In this document: positions 1-6,211 of the stretch, piece by piece
Numbering within the stretch: position 1 is the stretch's first letter
Layout: every line of letters begins with the position of its first letter
From: CAZPCT01 sp964585325
Lineage (GTDB): Bacteria > Patescibacteriota > Minisyncoccia > JACQLN01 > CAZPCT01
Assembly (NCBI GenBank): GCA_964585325.1
Contig: CAZPCT010000024.1
Span: 1 to 6,227, forward strand
Direction: 5' to 3'
Length of the DNA: 6,227 nucleotides
The notes under the pieces: model-generated
Seen by the model: the letters and a program-made list of their open reading frames with translations, nothing else
Told to the model about the DNA's origin: nothing
The model's database searches: none
Translations under genes and position numbers: made by a program

Positions 1-474
1 CCGGGGACTCAGTACCTGTGCAAGAGGAACGTCACCAACCCAGATTGTGTCCCCCGCCTGTGCGATATGGAGCCGGGCACCCTCCTTTTCCAGATGTTCC
101 GTAAAAAATTCCTGATACGTGCGCGACTCATGCGTGACGCCTGTAAGGAGCACCTCTTTTACGTGGTAGGCGCCGAGCACGCCATTAAGCCCCCTAACAT
201 GATCGCTGTGCGGATGTGTCAACACAACAAGCTCAAGCGTCCTGTCGTGAAACGGCATGTATGTGCCTAGCTTTTCCATAACTGCGTCTGTGGGCCCGCC
301 GTCAATAAGCACCTGCGTGCCGCCTGGTAACGAAATGAAGACAGAGTCTCCCTGTCCCACGTCTAAAAAAGCAATCAATCCCGCTGCCCTCTCCGCGCTG
401 TAGACGCTGTAGGCAACAACAGAGAGTGTAAGGAGAAGGACTACAAGTACTGTTTTTTTATACTGTATCCGCAT
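1..474 (-). CDS. ComEC-type metallo-beta-lactamase-fold protein, separate from the channel (3' end outside window)
   Basis: This is an open frame of 158 residues from ATG at 474 that runs off the window edge, so the C-terminus is missing. Residues 8-25 form one hydrophobic segment, so the protein is membrane-anchored with its domain probably outside the cytoplasmic membrane. The metallo-beta-lactamase fold follows. LDVGQGDS is at 37-44, LIDGG at 56-60, and the metal-binding motif THPHSDH at 86-92 keeps an intact HxHxDH. LDVGQGDS followed by LIDGG is the hallmark of the C-terminal domain of ComEC/Rec2, which is thought to process DNA during uptake. Here it is a stand-alone protein. The start codon lies inside the end of the upstream channel gene (17-nt overlap, +1 frame), and no Shine-Dalgarno is visible, so translational coupling is likely. 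A free-standing ComEC-like hydrolase with another role is possible, but its position directly behind the channel gene argues for DNA uptake. Confidence 0.88.
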   Translation of the reverse strand, partial: MRIQYKKTVLVVLLLTLSVVAYSVYSAERAAGLIAFLDVGQGDSVFISLPGGTQVLIDGGPTDAVMEKLGTYMPFHDRTLELVVLTHPHSDHVRGLNGVLGAYHVKEVLLTGVTHESRTYQEFFTEHLEKEGARLHIAQAGDTIWVGDVPLAQVLSPR

Positions 475-1597
475 ACATCTTTTTTACTCTCTGGTACCCA
501 TACAAAATAGCCACATAATAGAATACCACAAGGTATATACCCACCCTCGAACCTGTTACCGCGCTGTACGGAATCCCCGCCACATATTCCAGAAGAAAAT
601 ATATTACCTTGAGCAAGATCCAGGCAGGCCAGATAAACACCTGGGCGAGAGACGCACCCGCCCACGCCGTCGCCATGAAAGCCACACCCAACATCATCAC
701 AAGCGGAAGTAACGGCACAGCGACAAGGTTGGCAACAGGACTTATAAATGATATCTGCTCAAACGTATGAGCGATAAGAGGCCACGTGGTGAGTTGCGCC
801 GCGGAGCTCACACTGACCAAGTCCCGCACCCCTTCATACGGCAACCACGCAAAGAGCTGGTCAAAAAAGGGTTTGAAAAAGATAATGCCTAAAACCGCGG
901 CAAAAGAGAGTTGGAAACTTATCTCAAACAAAAGTCCGGGTTGAAAAAGGAGCATGAGGACCGCCGCAATAAGCAGAAGACGCCACGGGTGAGTAAGGCG
1001 CCCCCCGTACCCTGCTCCCAAATAGAGCCCCGCCATAAGACCGGCTCGGATTGCGGAGGGGGGCGCGCCAACCAACAATACGTACAAAGCAAGCACAAGC
1101 AGCGTTACGGGAATTGCGTGCCGGCGCCAAAGACCCAGCCAAATAAGCGTTTTGAATATGATAACGCCAACAATCGTCATATGCAGGCCCGAGATAGCCA
1201 CAACATGCCGCGTCCCCGTCGCGTTAAGCACCTCTTTTGCGTTCTCTGAAAGATCTTCCTTGTATCCAAGAACCATTGCCGAAAACATTGCCTGAGGCAC
1301 CCCACCGACACTTTGTTCTATCCGTTCCTGAAGAAATCCCTGCGCTTCTGAAAAAAGAACCGCAGACTCAGGAAGTGATGGAGAAGGAAGGTTCGCCCGC
1401 ACATATCCAAAAATGAGACCACACACAAGAAGGGCTCCTCCCAACACTACCGCGCTCTGTTTTCCCGCAAACGTGAGAAAAACGACGGCCAGTCCACAAA
1501 GAGCGGCAAGCACGGTAAGAGAAAAGAAGAAGTGGGCCACTGTAACACCAGCAACAAACCCAAGCGCGAGCACTAAAAATGCTTTTGACGAGGCCAT
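458..1597 (-). CDS. comEC: ComEC/Rec2-family DNA-uptake channel protein, Competence domain only
   Basis: A 379-residue polytopic membrane protein that matches the central Competence domain of ComEC, the channel carrying single-stranded transforming DNA into the cytoplasm. Hydrophobic helices lie at about 5-66, then a short soluble stretch at 70-100. Family signatures follow: TGTRHVVAISGLHM (127-140), PPSAIRAGLMAG (179-190), FEISFQLSFAAVLG (224-237), and a segment at 273-301 containing SPVANLVAVPLLPLV. More helices run to about residue 367. Full-length ComEC is about 700-800 residues, with an N-terminal DUF4131/OB-fold domain and a C-terminal beta-lactamase domain. Here only about 30 residues separate the first helices from the Competence domain, leaving no room for an OB fold, and the hydrolase is a separate downstream gene. 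The ATG at 1597 is chosen because a hydrophobic N-terminus follows at once. AAAGGA sits about 15 nt upstream, too far for a good ribosome binding site. Family assignment is firm; uptake activity is inferred. Confidence 0.92.
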   Translation of the reverse strand: MASSKAFLVLALGFVAGVTVAHFFFSLTVLAALCGLAVVFLTFAGKQSAVVLGGALLVCGLIFGYVRANLPSPSLPESAVLFSEAQGFLQERIEQSVGGVPQAMFSAMVLGYKEDLSENAKEVLNATGTRHVVAISGLHMTIVGVIIFKTLIWLGLWRRHAIPVTLLVLALYVLLVGAPPSAIRAGLMAGLYLGAGYGGRLTHPWRLLLIAAVLMLLFQPGLLFEISFQLSFAAVLGIIFFKPFFDQLFAWLPYEGVRDLVSVSSAAQLTTWPLIAHTFEQISFISPVANLVAVPLLPLVMMLGVAFMATAWAGASLAQVFIWPAWILLKVIYFLLEYVAGIPYSAVTGSRVGIYLVVFYYVAILYGYQRVKKMYADTV

Positions 1598-1613
1598 AAC
1601 GTAGCGCTATAAT
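1585..1613 (+). promoter_or_regulatory. Predicted sigma-70 promoter driving efp
   Basis: TTGACG at 1585-1590 and a perfect TATAAT at 1608-1613 are separated by exactly 17 bp, giving a near-consensus housekeeping promoter that reads rightward. The start site would be about 1619-1621, leaving an efp leader of about 180 nt. The -35 box lies inside the first codons of the divergent comEC gene, so polymerase binding here could compete with comEC expression. This is a sequence match only. Confidence 0.65.
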
Positions 1614-1621
1614 CCTTTACG

Positions 1622-1651
1622 GACACCGTAACATAAGGGTGTCTTTTATTT
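1622..1651 (+). terminator. Inverted repeat with T-rich tail at the start of the efp leader (terminator, attenuator or operator)
   Basis: GACACC (1622-1627) pairs with GGTGTC (1638-1643) around a 10-nt loop and is followed by TTTTATTT (1644-1651). This is the form of a weak intrinsic terminator on the plus strand. It begins within a few bases of the start site predicted from the promoter at 1585-1613, so strong termination would stop efp transcription at about 30 nt. It could instead be an attenuator, a 5' stabilising hairpin, or the binding site of a dimeric repressor in the divergent region. On the minus strand the hairpin has no T tail. Confidence 0.45.
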
Positions 1652-1671
1652 CCAGAATATCACAAACCCAA

Positions 1672-1791
1672 GGGTCGCGAGGAAGAAGGGCTTTGCCCGA
1701 CTGAGCGACTCCAAGGAAGAGGAAGTGTTGAGGGAGAAACCCCTATTGAGCCCCTGCAGGGCCGAAGCGGGCGAATGGGTGTCTCTCTCAA
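1672..1791 (+). ncRNA. Structured RNA element in the efp leader, family not recognised
   Basis: Two folded domains can be drawn by hand. In domain 1, GGGTCGC (1672-1678) pairs with GCGACTC (1705-1711) over 7 pairs and encloses the small hairpin GGGC/GCCC (1688-1691 with 1695-1698). In domain 2, 1728-1737 pairs with 1782-1791 over 10 consecutive pairs. Inside it, 1739-1742 and 1745-1747 pair with 1774-1780 around a 2-nt bulge. Inside that is a GC-rich hairpin with two alternatives: 1750-1753 with 1759-1762, or 1750-1757 with 1767-1772. Each outer helix contains one G-U pair (1673:1710 and 1733:1786) that would be a C-A mismatch on the other strand. Plus-strand transcription is therefore favoured, agreeing with the promoter upstream. 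The last helix ends 9 nt before the efp start, so it could control translation. It might also be an independent small RNA or a dispersed repeat. It does not match tRNA, 5S, 6S, SRP RNA, tmRNA or RNase P RNA as I know them. Confidence 0.5.
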
Positions 1792-1800
1792 AGAAAACAT

Positions 1801-2361
1801 ATGCTTTCAATGAATGAACTGAGACCCGGCGTCGCAATAGAGCTGGACGGAGAACCGTACAAAGTTCTTGAAGCTCACCATCAGAAAATAGCGCGTCGCG
1901 GCTCTACCCTCTCAGCAAAACTCAAACATATCAAGACCGGCAAAGTTCTGGAGAGAACGTTCCAGCCGGCTGACCGCTTTGTTGAGCCGGACGTGCGACA
2001 CAAAGAAGCAACGTTTATGTACCGCACCAGAGACGAGTTCTTTTTTGTCTACCCAAACGGAGAGAAGGTTGGCTTTGCTGAAGACGTCTTGGGCGAAGAG
2101 GCGGGATATCTCACCAAAGACTTGCCTGTCCAGATTATGCATATAGATGACGAGGCCATCCGCGTGGAACTGCCTATCAAGGTGACGCTCAAAGTAGAAC
2201 AAGCTCCTCCCAACACGAAGGGGGACACGGCACAGGGCGGGACAAAGGAGGTTGTGATGGAAACGGGAGCCCGCATAAAGACCCCCATGTTTGTGGAGAC
2301 GGGTGACGACATAGAGATAAATACCCAGACGGGCGAATACGTCCGAAGAGTCAGCGCGTAG
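1801..2361 (+). CDS. efp: Translation elongation factor P
   Basis: A 186-residue protein, the usual EF-P length, with all three domains. The KOW-like domain I is at about 1-62 (LRPGVAIELDGEPYKVLE at 7-24; TGKVLERTF at 46-54). OB domain II is at about 65-126. OB domain III is at about 129-186 (ETGARIKTPMF at 154-164; GDDIEINTQTGEY at 168-180). EF-P binds between the ribosomal P and E sites and relieves stalling at consecutive prolines. The loop tip reads KIARRGS (29-35). Ungapped alignment to E. coli EF-P places Arg32 where the beta-lysylated Lys34 sits, so EpmA-type lysylation is not expected; Arg could be left unmodified or rhamnosylated as in EarP systems. The ATG at 1801 fits the family N-terminus (MLSxNxLRPG). 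A second in-frame ATG at 1810 is possible. No Shine-Dalgarno is present at either. The gene follows a long structured leader and is only 4 nt from the next gene. Confidence 0.96.
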   Translation: MLSMNELRPGVAIELDGEPYKVLEAHHQKIARRGSTLSAKLKHIKTGKVLERTFQPADRFVEPDVRHKEATFMYRTRDEFFFVYPNGEKVGFAEDVLGEEAGYLTKDLPVQIMHIDDEAIRVELPIKVTLKVEQAPPNTKGDTAQGGTKEVVMETGARIKTPMFVETGDDIEINTQTGEYVRRVSA

Positions 2362-2365
2362 CACA

Positions 2366-3061
2366 ATGCCCATCACCAAACAAAAAGCCTTGCAGATAGT
2401 GCGTCATACGGTGGCGCTTGTCTTTGTGGGGTTTTTTGTAGTCAGTTTTTTTGTAGGAGCCACGTTCAATCCTGAGTTTGTGGACATCGCACGCAGCCCC
2501 TACGGGCTTTTTGCGTACTTCATCATTACCGCAATGGCCATCTTTATCCCCTCCTTCACCACTATTCCCGTTGTGGTAACCGCTACGTTTATTTGGGGGC
2601 CATGGGTTGCGGGCTCTGTCGCCCTCGTGGGCTGGACACTGGCGGGCATTCTTGAATATGGGGCAGGCTATTACGCCAAGCAGAGCATTATTGAGCTTTT
2701 TAAGGGAGGGAATAACCTGGACGCAAAGATAGAAAAAATGAAAGAGAAGATGAACCTGTGGCATCTTATAGCCGCACGCACCGTCGTACCTTCATTCATA
2801 TTTGGGATGGTGCGGGTTAACTTCTGGCGCTACGTCCTGGTCACCCTGCTGGTTTTCATTCCTTGGGCGGCAGGCGGCGCAATTGGCGGGGAGCTGATAA
2901 GGCCCTATTTTGAGCGCGTACGCCCCTGGATCATCGGCCTTGCGCTCGTCATTCTACTCTTTGTCATAGACTACTTCTTCATCCGCCGTGAAGACCCAGA
3001 ACAGCCAGAAACATCTCAACCCCACAAGACGGGTGAGAGCCAGAACGAGAGGGTTGTTTAA
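2366..3061 (+). CDS. DedA/VTT-domain (SNARE-associated Golgi family) integral membrane protein
   Basis: A 231-residue polytopic membrane protein with helices at about 13-33, 46-68, 72-94, 153-175 and 187-206, then a hydrophilic charged C-terminal tail (207-231). The VTT pattern is visible in two halves. The first is a re-entrant-like stretch containing IPSFTTIPVVV (61-71), a Gly-rich helix, and LEYGAGYYAKQ (96-106). The second is AARTVVPSF (136-144), an Arg followed by Pro as in this superfamily, then a Gly/Ala-rich stretch ending AAGGAIGG (168-175). Bacterial DedA proteins are linked to membrane potential and lipid-carrier or phospholipid scrambling, but the substrate of this branch is unknown. 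The gene starts 4 nt after the efp stop and is almost certainly co-transcribed with it. There is no clear ribosome binding site, so coupling to efp translation is likely. Its stop overlaps that of the convergent cobO gene. The subfamily (DedA or TVP38-like) cannot be settled by eye. Confidence 0.78.
   Translation: MPITKQKALQIVRHTVALVFVGFFVVSFFVGATFNPEFVDIARSPYGLFAYFIITAMAIFIPSFTTIPVVVTATFIWGPWVAGSVALVGWTLAGILEYGAGYYAKQSIIELFKGGNNLDAKIEKMKEKMNLWHLIAARTVVPSFIFGMVRVNFWRYVLVTLLVFIPWAAGGAIGGELIRPYFERVRPWIIGLALVILLFVIDYFFIRREDPEQPETSQPHKTGESQNERVV
2495..2512 (+). other. Terminator-like hairpin inside the DedA-like coding region
   Basis: AGCCC (2495-2499) pairs with GGGCT (2504-2508) around a 4-nt loop and is followed by TTTT (2509-2512). 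An outer pair of arms, ACGCA (2491-2495) and TGCGT (2512-2516), makes the region nearly palindromic. It lies in codons 43-49 of an intact gene. It may simply be coding sequence that happens to look like a terminator, or it may lower expression of the second gene of the efp operon. Confidence 0.25.
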
Positions 3062-3576
3062 TATTCCACGCCCCTACGGGCCACCTCCCCCTTGTTGAAG
3101 GGGTGTTTTATTTCTTTAACCTCCGAAACCAGGTCTGCCAATTCCAACATCTCATTTTTGGCGTACCGTCCCGTCACCATGATGTCCAGCTCATCTTTAT
3201 GCTTTTTTAAAAAGGCGCACACAGGCGCCGCCTCCAAAAGATCAAGATGAAGAGCTACATTGAGCTCGTCCGCAATGACCAGATCGTATTCTTTGTCCTC
3301 AATAGCTCGCTTCACTTTCTCCCACGTCTCGCCAGCGGCTTGTTCATGTTCCTGCCGAGGCAATGAGTCCCCCTGAATCCCCACAAATCCTTTGCCACCT
3401 TTTATAATCTCAAAGTCAGGTTTCAGCCGCTCAACACTTTTGTCTTCTCCGCTCACCCACGGGCCCTTGATGAACTGTATCATCACCACCCTCTTGCGTT
3501 CCCCTACGGCGCGTAGCGCCTGACCTAAAGCAGACGTCGTCTTCCCTTTGCCGTTACCGGTCACCACAATAAGCAT
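3058..3576 (-). CDS. cobO: ATP:corrinoid adenosyltransferase (CobA/CobO/BtuR family)
   Basis: A 172-residue cytoplasmic enzyme that transfers the adenosyl group of ATP to cob(I)alamin, making adenosylcobalamin. Signatures are in order. The P-loop GNGKGKTTSA is at 7-16. QFIKGPWVSGE (34-44) is followed by GGKGF (60-64). The acidic strand YDLVIADELN is at 97-106 and VTGRYA at 134-139. The family C-terminus runs from ADLVSEV (147-153) through KHPFNKG (157-163) to ARRGVEY (166-172). It is shorter at the N-terminus than the roughly 196-residue Salmonella CobA, lacking the segment before the P-loop strand. The gene lies 58 nt downstream of nrdJ on the same strand, and nrdJ encodes an adenosylcobalamin-dependent enzyme, so CobO probably makes its cofactor. 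A hairpin between the genes may limit read-through. No promoter or Shine-Dalgarno is seen before the ATG at 3576. The stop codon overlaps that of the convergent DedA-like gene by 4 nt. Confidence 0.94.
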   Translation of the reverse strand: MLIVVTGNGKGKTTSALGQALRAVGERKRVVMIQFIKGPWVSGEDKSVERLKPDFEIIKGGKGFVGIQGDSLPRQEHEQAAGETWEKVKRAIEDKEYDLVIADELNVALHLDLLEAAPVCAFLKKHKDELDIMVTGRYAKNEMLELADLVSEVKEIKHPFNKGEVARRGVEY

Positions 3577-3593
3577 GTTGCTGTCTTGAAACT

Positions 3594-3617
3594 AAAAGCG
3601 CGGGCAACGCCCGACGC
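3594..3617 (-). terminator. Intrinsic terminator-like hairpin between nrdJ and cobO
   Basis: Read on the minus strand, GCG-T-CGGGC (3617 down to 3609) pairs with GCCCGCGC (3605 down to 3598). That gives eight GC pairs with one bulged T and a 3-nt loop, followed by TTTT (3597-3594). It starts 18 nt after the nrdJ stop and ends 18 nt before the cobO start. The strong stem and short T run suggest partial termination, giving less cobO than nrdJ message. On the plus strand the hairpin is followed by TTCCTCTC, a poor terminator. Confidence 0.6.
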
Positions 3618-3634
3618 TTCCTCTCGCGCACTAG

Positions 3635-6211
3635 TTACGAACAGCGGCTAAAGCCGCAGAGCCGGCAACTCACACACCCTTCGGCCATTTGAAGCATCTC
3701 GCCACATTCAGGACACATTGGAGAATGGCCCATATCAGCTATGGACTTGCCTTCCGGTATAAGCGCCTCTTGTGTAGCTACAAGCGCGGGTTCCGTGTGG
3801 GGGTCCGCCCCTTCTTCCGCACTAAGCTTCCCGTGTGACTGACTTTGTGGTGCGGGTTCTTCTGTGTCTCTTATGTGTATTTCCAGCACACGGGCAATGG
3901 CGTCTGGCAACGAATAAATAGTGCCATGTTCCGTGAATGCTGGCTGCGGTCCTCTTATGCCTTTAAGCTGATCAATGATCTCTGAAACGCTCACGCCGGC
4001 GCGCAAAGAGATGGATATCATGCGGCACATACCTTCTGACTGCTCCTGCATGTACCCACCTGTTTTTCCTATGGCCGCAAACACCTCAAACGGGCGGCCC
4101 GCGTCATCGTCATTGATGGTAATAAAGAGGCTGCCATATCCTGTTTTCATGCGGTACGTCTTACCCGCCATGACGGATGGCCGTTTTTTTGCTTTTATGC
4201 CGTTTGTGGCTGAATGGGCATCTGTTGAACGTGGCTCCTCTGTGTGTTCTGCTGTGTCCTTCCCCTCACCGTCAGCTGCCGCCTCCTCCTCTACCACCCC
4301 CTTTTTCCCTAACGAGAGAATAGATTTAACTTTATCTTCTTTGCCCACGTTGAGAATCTGAACCTCACGTGATCCGTCACGGTAGACGGTGCAGGAAAGA
4401 CAGCCTAGTTTCCATGCAGAAATGTATCCACGAGCAACATCCTCTCTGGTGGCACTGTTGGGATAGTTAATCGTCTTTGAGATGGAGTTATCTGTATACT
4501 TCTGGAACGCGGCCTGCATTTTCATGTGGTCTTCCGGCATAATATCCATGGAAACCACATAGACCCGCTTTAGTTCGTCTGGAATACCGTTAATATCCTT
4601 GATACTTCCTTTTTCAAGAAGCTCTTGTTTAATTTCTTCCATACGCTCCGCGGAAAAATTCAGGGCATCAAGCGCCTTCTTGAAGTGCCTGTTGAAGTAG
4701 TGATATTTAACGGCGTCCTTATCCTGCTTGATATAGGTAAGGGCAAAATTAGGCTCAATACCACTTGAGCAGTCATACATCATGGAGATTGACCCGGTAG
4801 GTGCAATAGTCGTGAGTGCTGCGTTGCGCATAGGCACCTTCTCCCCTCCATATTCCTCTCCGTATACGGAGAGGTGGATGTTGGGAAACTCCCCTTTTTC
4901 ACCCGCCAACTCTTGTGACATATGGTGAGCCGCCGTGTTGACCGTTTCCATAACCCGTTCGGCCAACGCTACGCCTTCCGCCGAGTCGTACGGGACGCCC
5001 AACTGATAGAGCATGTCAGCCCATCCCATAACCCCAAGCCCAATTCTGCGGTTCTTTTGCGCAAGCTCCGTAATGCTTTCAACCGGAAAGTCAAACAGAT
5101 CAATAACATTGTCCTGTATGCGCACCGCTCGCTTCGTGACCTCCGCAAGTCTGTCCCACTCAACAGTTCCATCTTTAACAAATGCCGCCAAATTAATTGA
5201 GCCGAGGTTGCAGTTGTCGTTGGGATGAAGCGGCTGCTCACCGCACGGATTCGTACATGTGATAGCGCCCAGTCCCGGAAGCGGATTGGACACTCGGTTG
5301 ACTTCGTCAATAAAGAAAATGCCCGGCTCTCCATTCTGCCACGCACAGTCCACGATCATGTCAAAAAGTTCGCGCGTAGTAATGTCAATAGATTCCGCAC
5401 CAATAACAGAGCCATTTGGGGCTCTCAGCACCTTTTGTGGCTTCATTTTCTTACCTTTCCAGTCGCACATCCATTGCTCGTCTGGGTGGTTCAGCACGGC
5501 CTCCATAAAAGCATCAGTGAGCTGAACGGAAATATTAAAATTGCGCACATCTCCCTCTACCTCTTTAACACGAATAAAATCAATAACATCAGGGTGATGG
5601 ATGGACATCATTGCCATGTTCGCTCCGTGCCGTTTCTGCTGCTTTATAATACCAAACGCCGTATCATAGATTTTAAGAAACTCAATGGGTCCCGATGCTT
5701 CTCCTTGCGTTCTTTTGGTAAGAGACATGGCGGGGCGAAGAAAAGAAAAGTCAAATCCAATACCTGAGCCGGCCTGCTGCAAGAGAGCTGCCTCTTTCAG
5801 CGTCTGGAAAATGGAGTCCATGGTGTCCTCAACTTTGAGCACAATACAATTTGCCACCACTGCCGTTCGTGCTCCTGCGTTCGTGACTGTACGTCCCGCG
5901 GGCGTAAACTCTTTGCGAGCCATGACTTCAAAAAAGGAACGAAGATGGTCGTTGACCTGTTCAACAGAAGCGCCATAGCCAAGCTCTACCTCCGCTGTTG
6001 CGCGCGCAATACGAAACATCATCTCAGCAGGCGTCTCTTGTGTGCCATCTTCCCGCGGCTGCAGATAACGCTTTTTCATCATACGGATGGCGTTGTCGGT
6101 ATACGAAGCATTCACCCGTCCAATCTGCTCCGTACTCAGAAGCTGCTCAATGCGGGTAATGGGTTGCGCCGTAGTTGGCGCGGATACGTCCTGCGGTGTG
6201 TTGTGTGACAT
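3635..6211 (-). CDS. nrdJ: Class II (adenosylcobalamin-dependent) ribonucleoside-diphosphate reductase
   Basis: An 858-residue enzyme that reduces ribonucleotides to deoxyribonucleotides, using adenosylcobalamin to generate the active-site thiyl radical without oxygen or a metal-cluster subunit. PAGR is at 104-107. C122 (NC) is the first redox cysteine. GSGIGFDFSFLRP is at 148-160. NPCGEQPL (321-328) carries the radical cysteine C323 with N321 and E325. C334 in DNCNLGSIN is the partner of C122. APTGSIS is at 470-476, and SCTVYRDGS (606-614) ends the catalytic barrel. An acidic linker (641-672) leads to a TSCPD domain (about 683-780), in which the usual SCPDAI motif reads SLPDAI (767-772). A second linker (781-825) leads to a C-terminal zinc-ribbon-like tail (C833, C836, C846, C849) ending CGFSRC (852-857), whose last cysteines probably re-reduce the active site. 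No N-terminal ATP-cone is visible, so dATP overall-activity control is probably absent. The ATG at 6211 has no Shine-Dalgarno. Only 16 nt of upstream sequence is present, so any cobalamin riboswitch would lie outside. Confidence 0.96.
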   Translation of the reverse strand: MSHNTPQDVSAPTTAQPITRIEQLLSTEQIGRVNASYTDNAIRMMKKRYLQPREDGTQETPAEMMFRIARATAEVELGYGASVEQVNDHLRSFFEVMARKEFTPAGRTVTNAGARTAVVANCIVLKVEDTMDSIFQTLKEAALLQQAGSGIGFDFSFLRPAMSLTKRTQGEASGPIEFLKIYDTAFGIIKQQKRHGANMAMMSIHHPDVIDFIRVKEVEGDVRNFNISVQLTDAFMEAVLNHPDEQWMCDWKGKKMKPQKVLRAPNGSVIGAESIDITTRELFDMIVDCAWQNGEPGIFFIDEVNRVSNPLPGLGAITCTNPCGEQPLHPNDNCNLGSINLAAFVKDGTVEWDRLAEVTKRAVRIQDNVIDLFDFPVESITELAQKNRRIGLGVMGWADMLYQLGVPYDSAEGVALAERVMETVNTAAHHMSQELAGEKGEFPNIHLSVYGEEYGGEKVPMRNAALTTIAPTGSISMMYDCSSGIEPNFALTYIKQDKDAVKYHYFNRHFKKALDALNFSAERMEEIKQELLEKGSIKDINGIPDELKRVYVVSMDIMPEDHMKMQAAFQKYTDNSISKTINYPNSATREDVARGYISAWKLGCLSCTVYRDGSREVQILNVGKEDKVKSILSLGKKGVVEEEAAADGEGKDTAEHTEEPRSTDAHSATNGIKAKKRPSVMAGKTYRMKTGYGSLFITINDDDAGRPFEVFAAIGKTGGYMQEQSEGMCRMISISLRAGVSVSEIIDQLKGIRGPQPAFTEHGTIYSLPDAIARVLEIHIRDTEEPAPQSQSHGKLSAEEGADPHTEPALVATQEALIPEGKSIADMGHSPMCPECGEMLQMAEGCVSCRLCGFSRCS

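Noticed and set aside
453..474. Frameshift or pseudogene explanation for the split comEC
   Set aside because: The stop codon is independent of the homopolymer length, the downstream frame has its own ATG and membrane helix, and both proteins keep all their motifs.
911..1249. Plus-strand 112-codon open frame inside comEC
   Set aside because: It lies antisense to well-conserved Competence-domain motifs and has the Arg/Lys/Asn-rich composition typical of a shadow frame.
1646..1837. A 63-codon minus-strand open frame across the efp leader
   Set aside because: It runs antisense through the predicted structured RNA and into efp, has no family resemblance, and its region is better explained by RNA pairing on the plus strand.
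1912..2379. Minus-strand 155-codon open frame opposite efp
   Set aside because: efp is a certain gene on the other strand, and this translation shows no domain or motif.
3070..3081. GCCC/GGGC hairpin at the end of cobO as a shared convergent terminator
   Set aside because: The stem is only 4 bp and there is no T run on either strand. It is the coding sequence of the conserved ARRGVEY end.
5225..5767. Plus-strand 180-codon open frame opposite nrdJ
   Set aside because: It is antisense to the catalytic core of nrdJ, including NPCGE, and shows no recognisable protein features.
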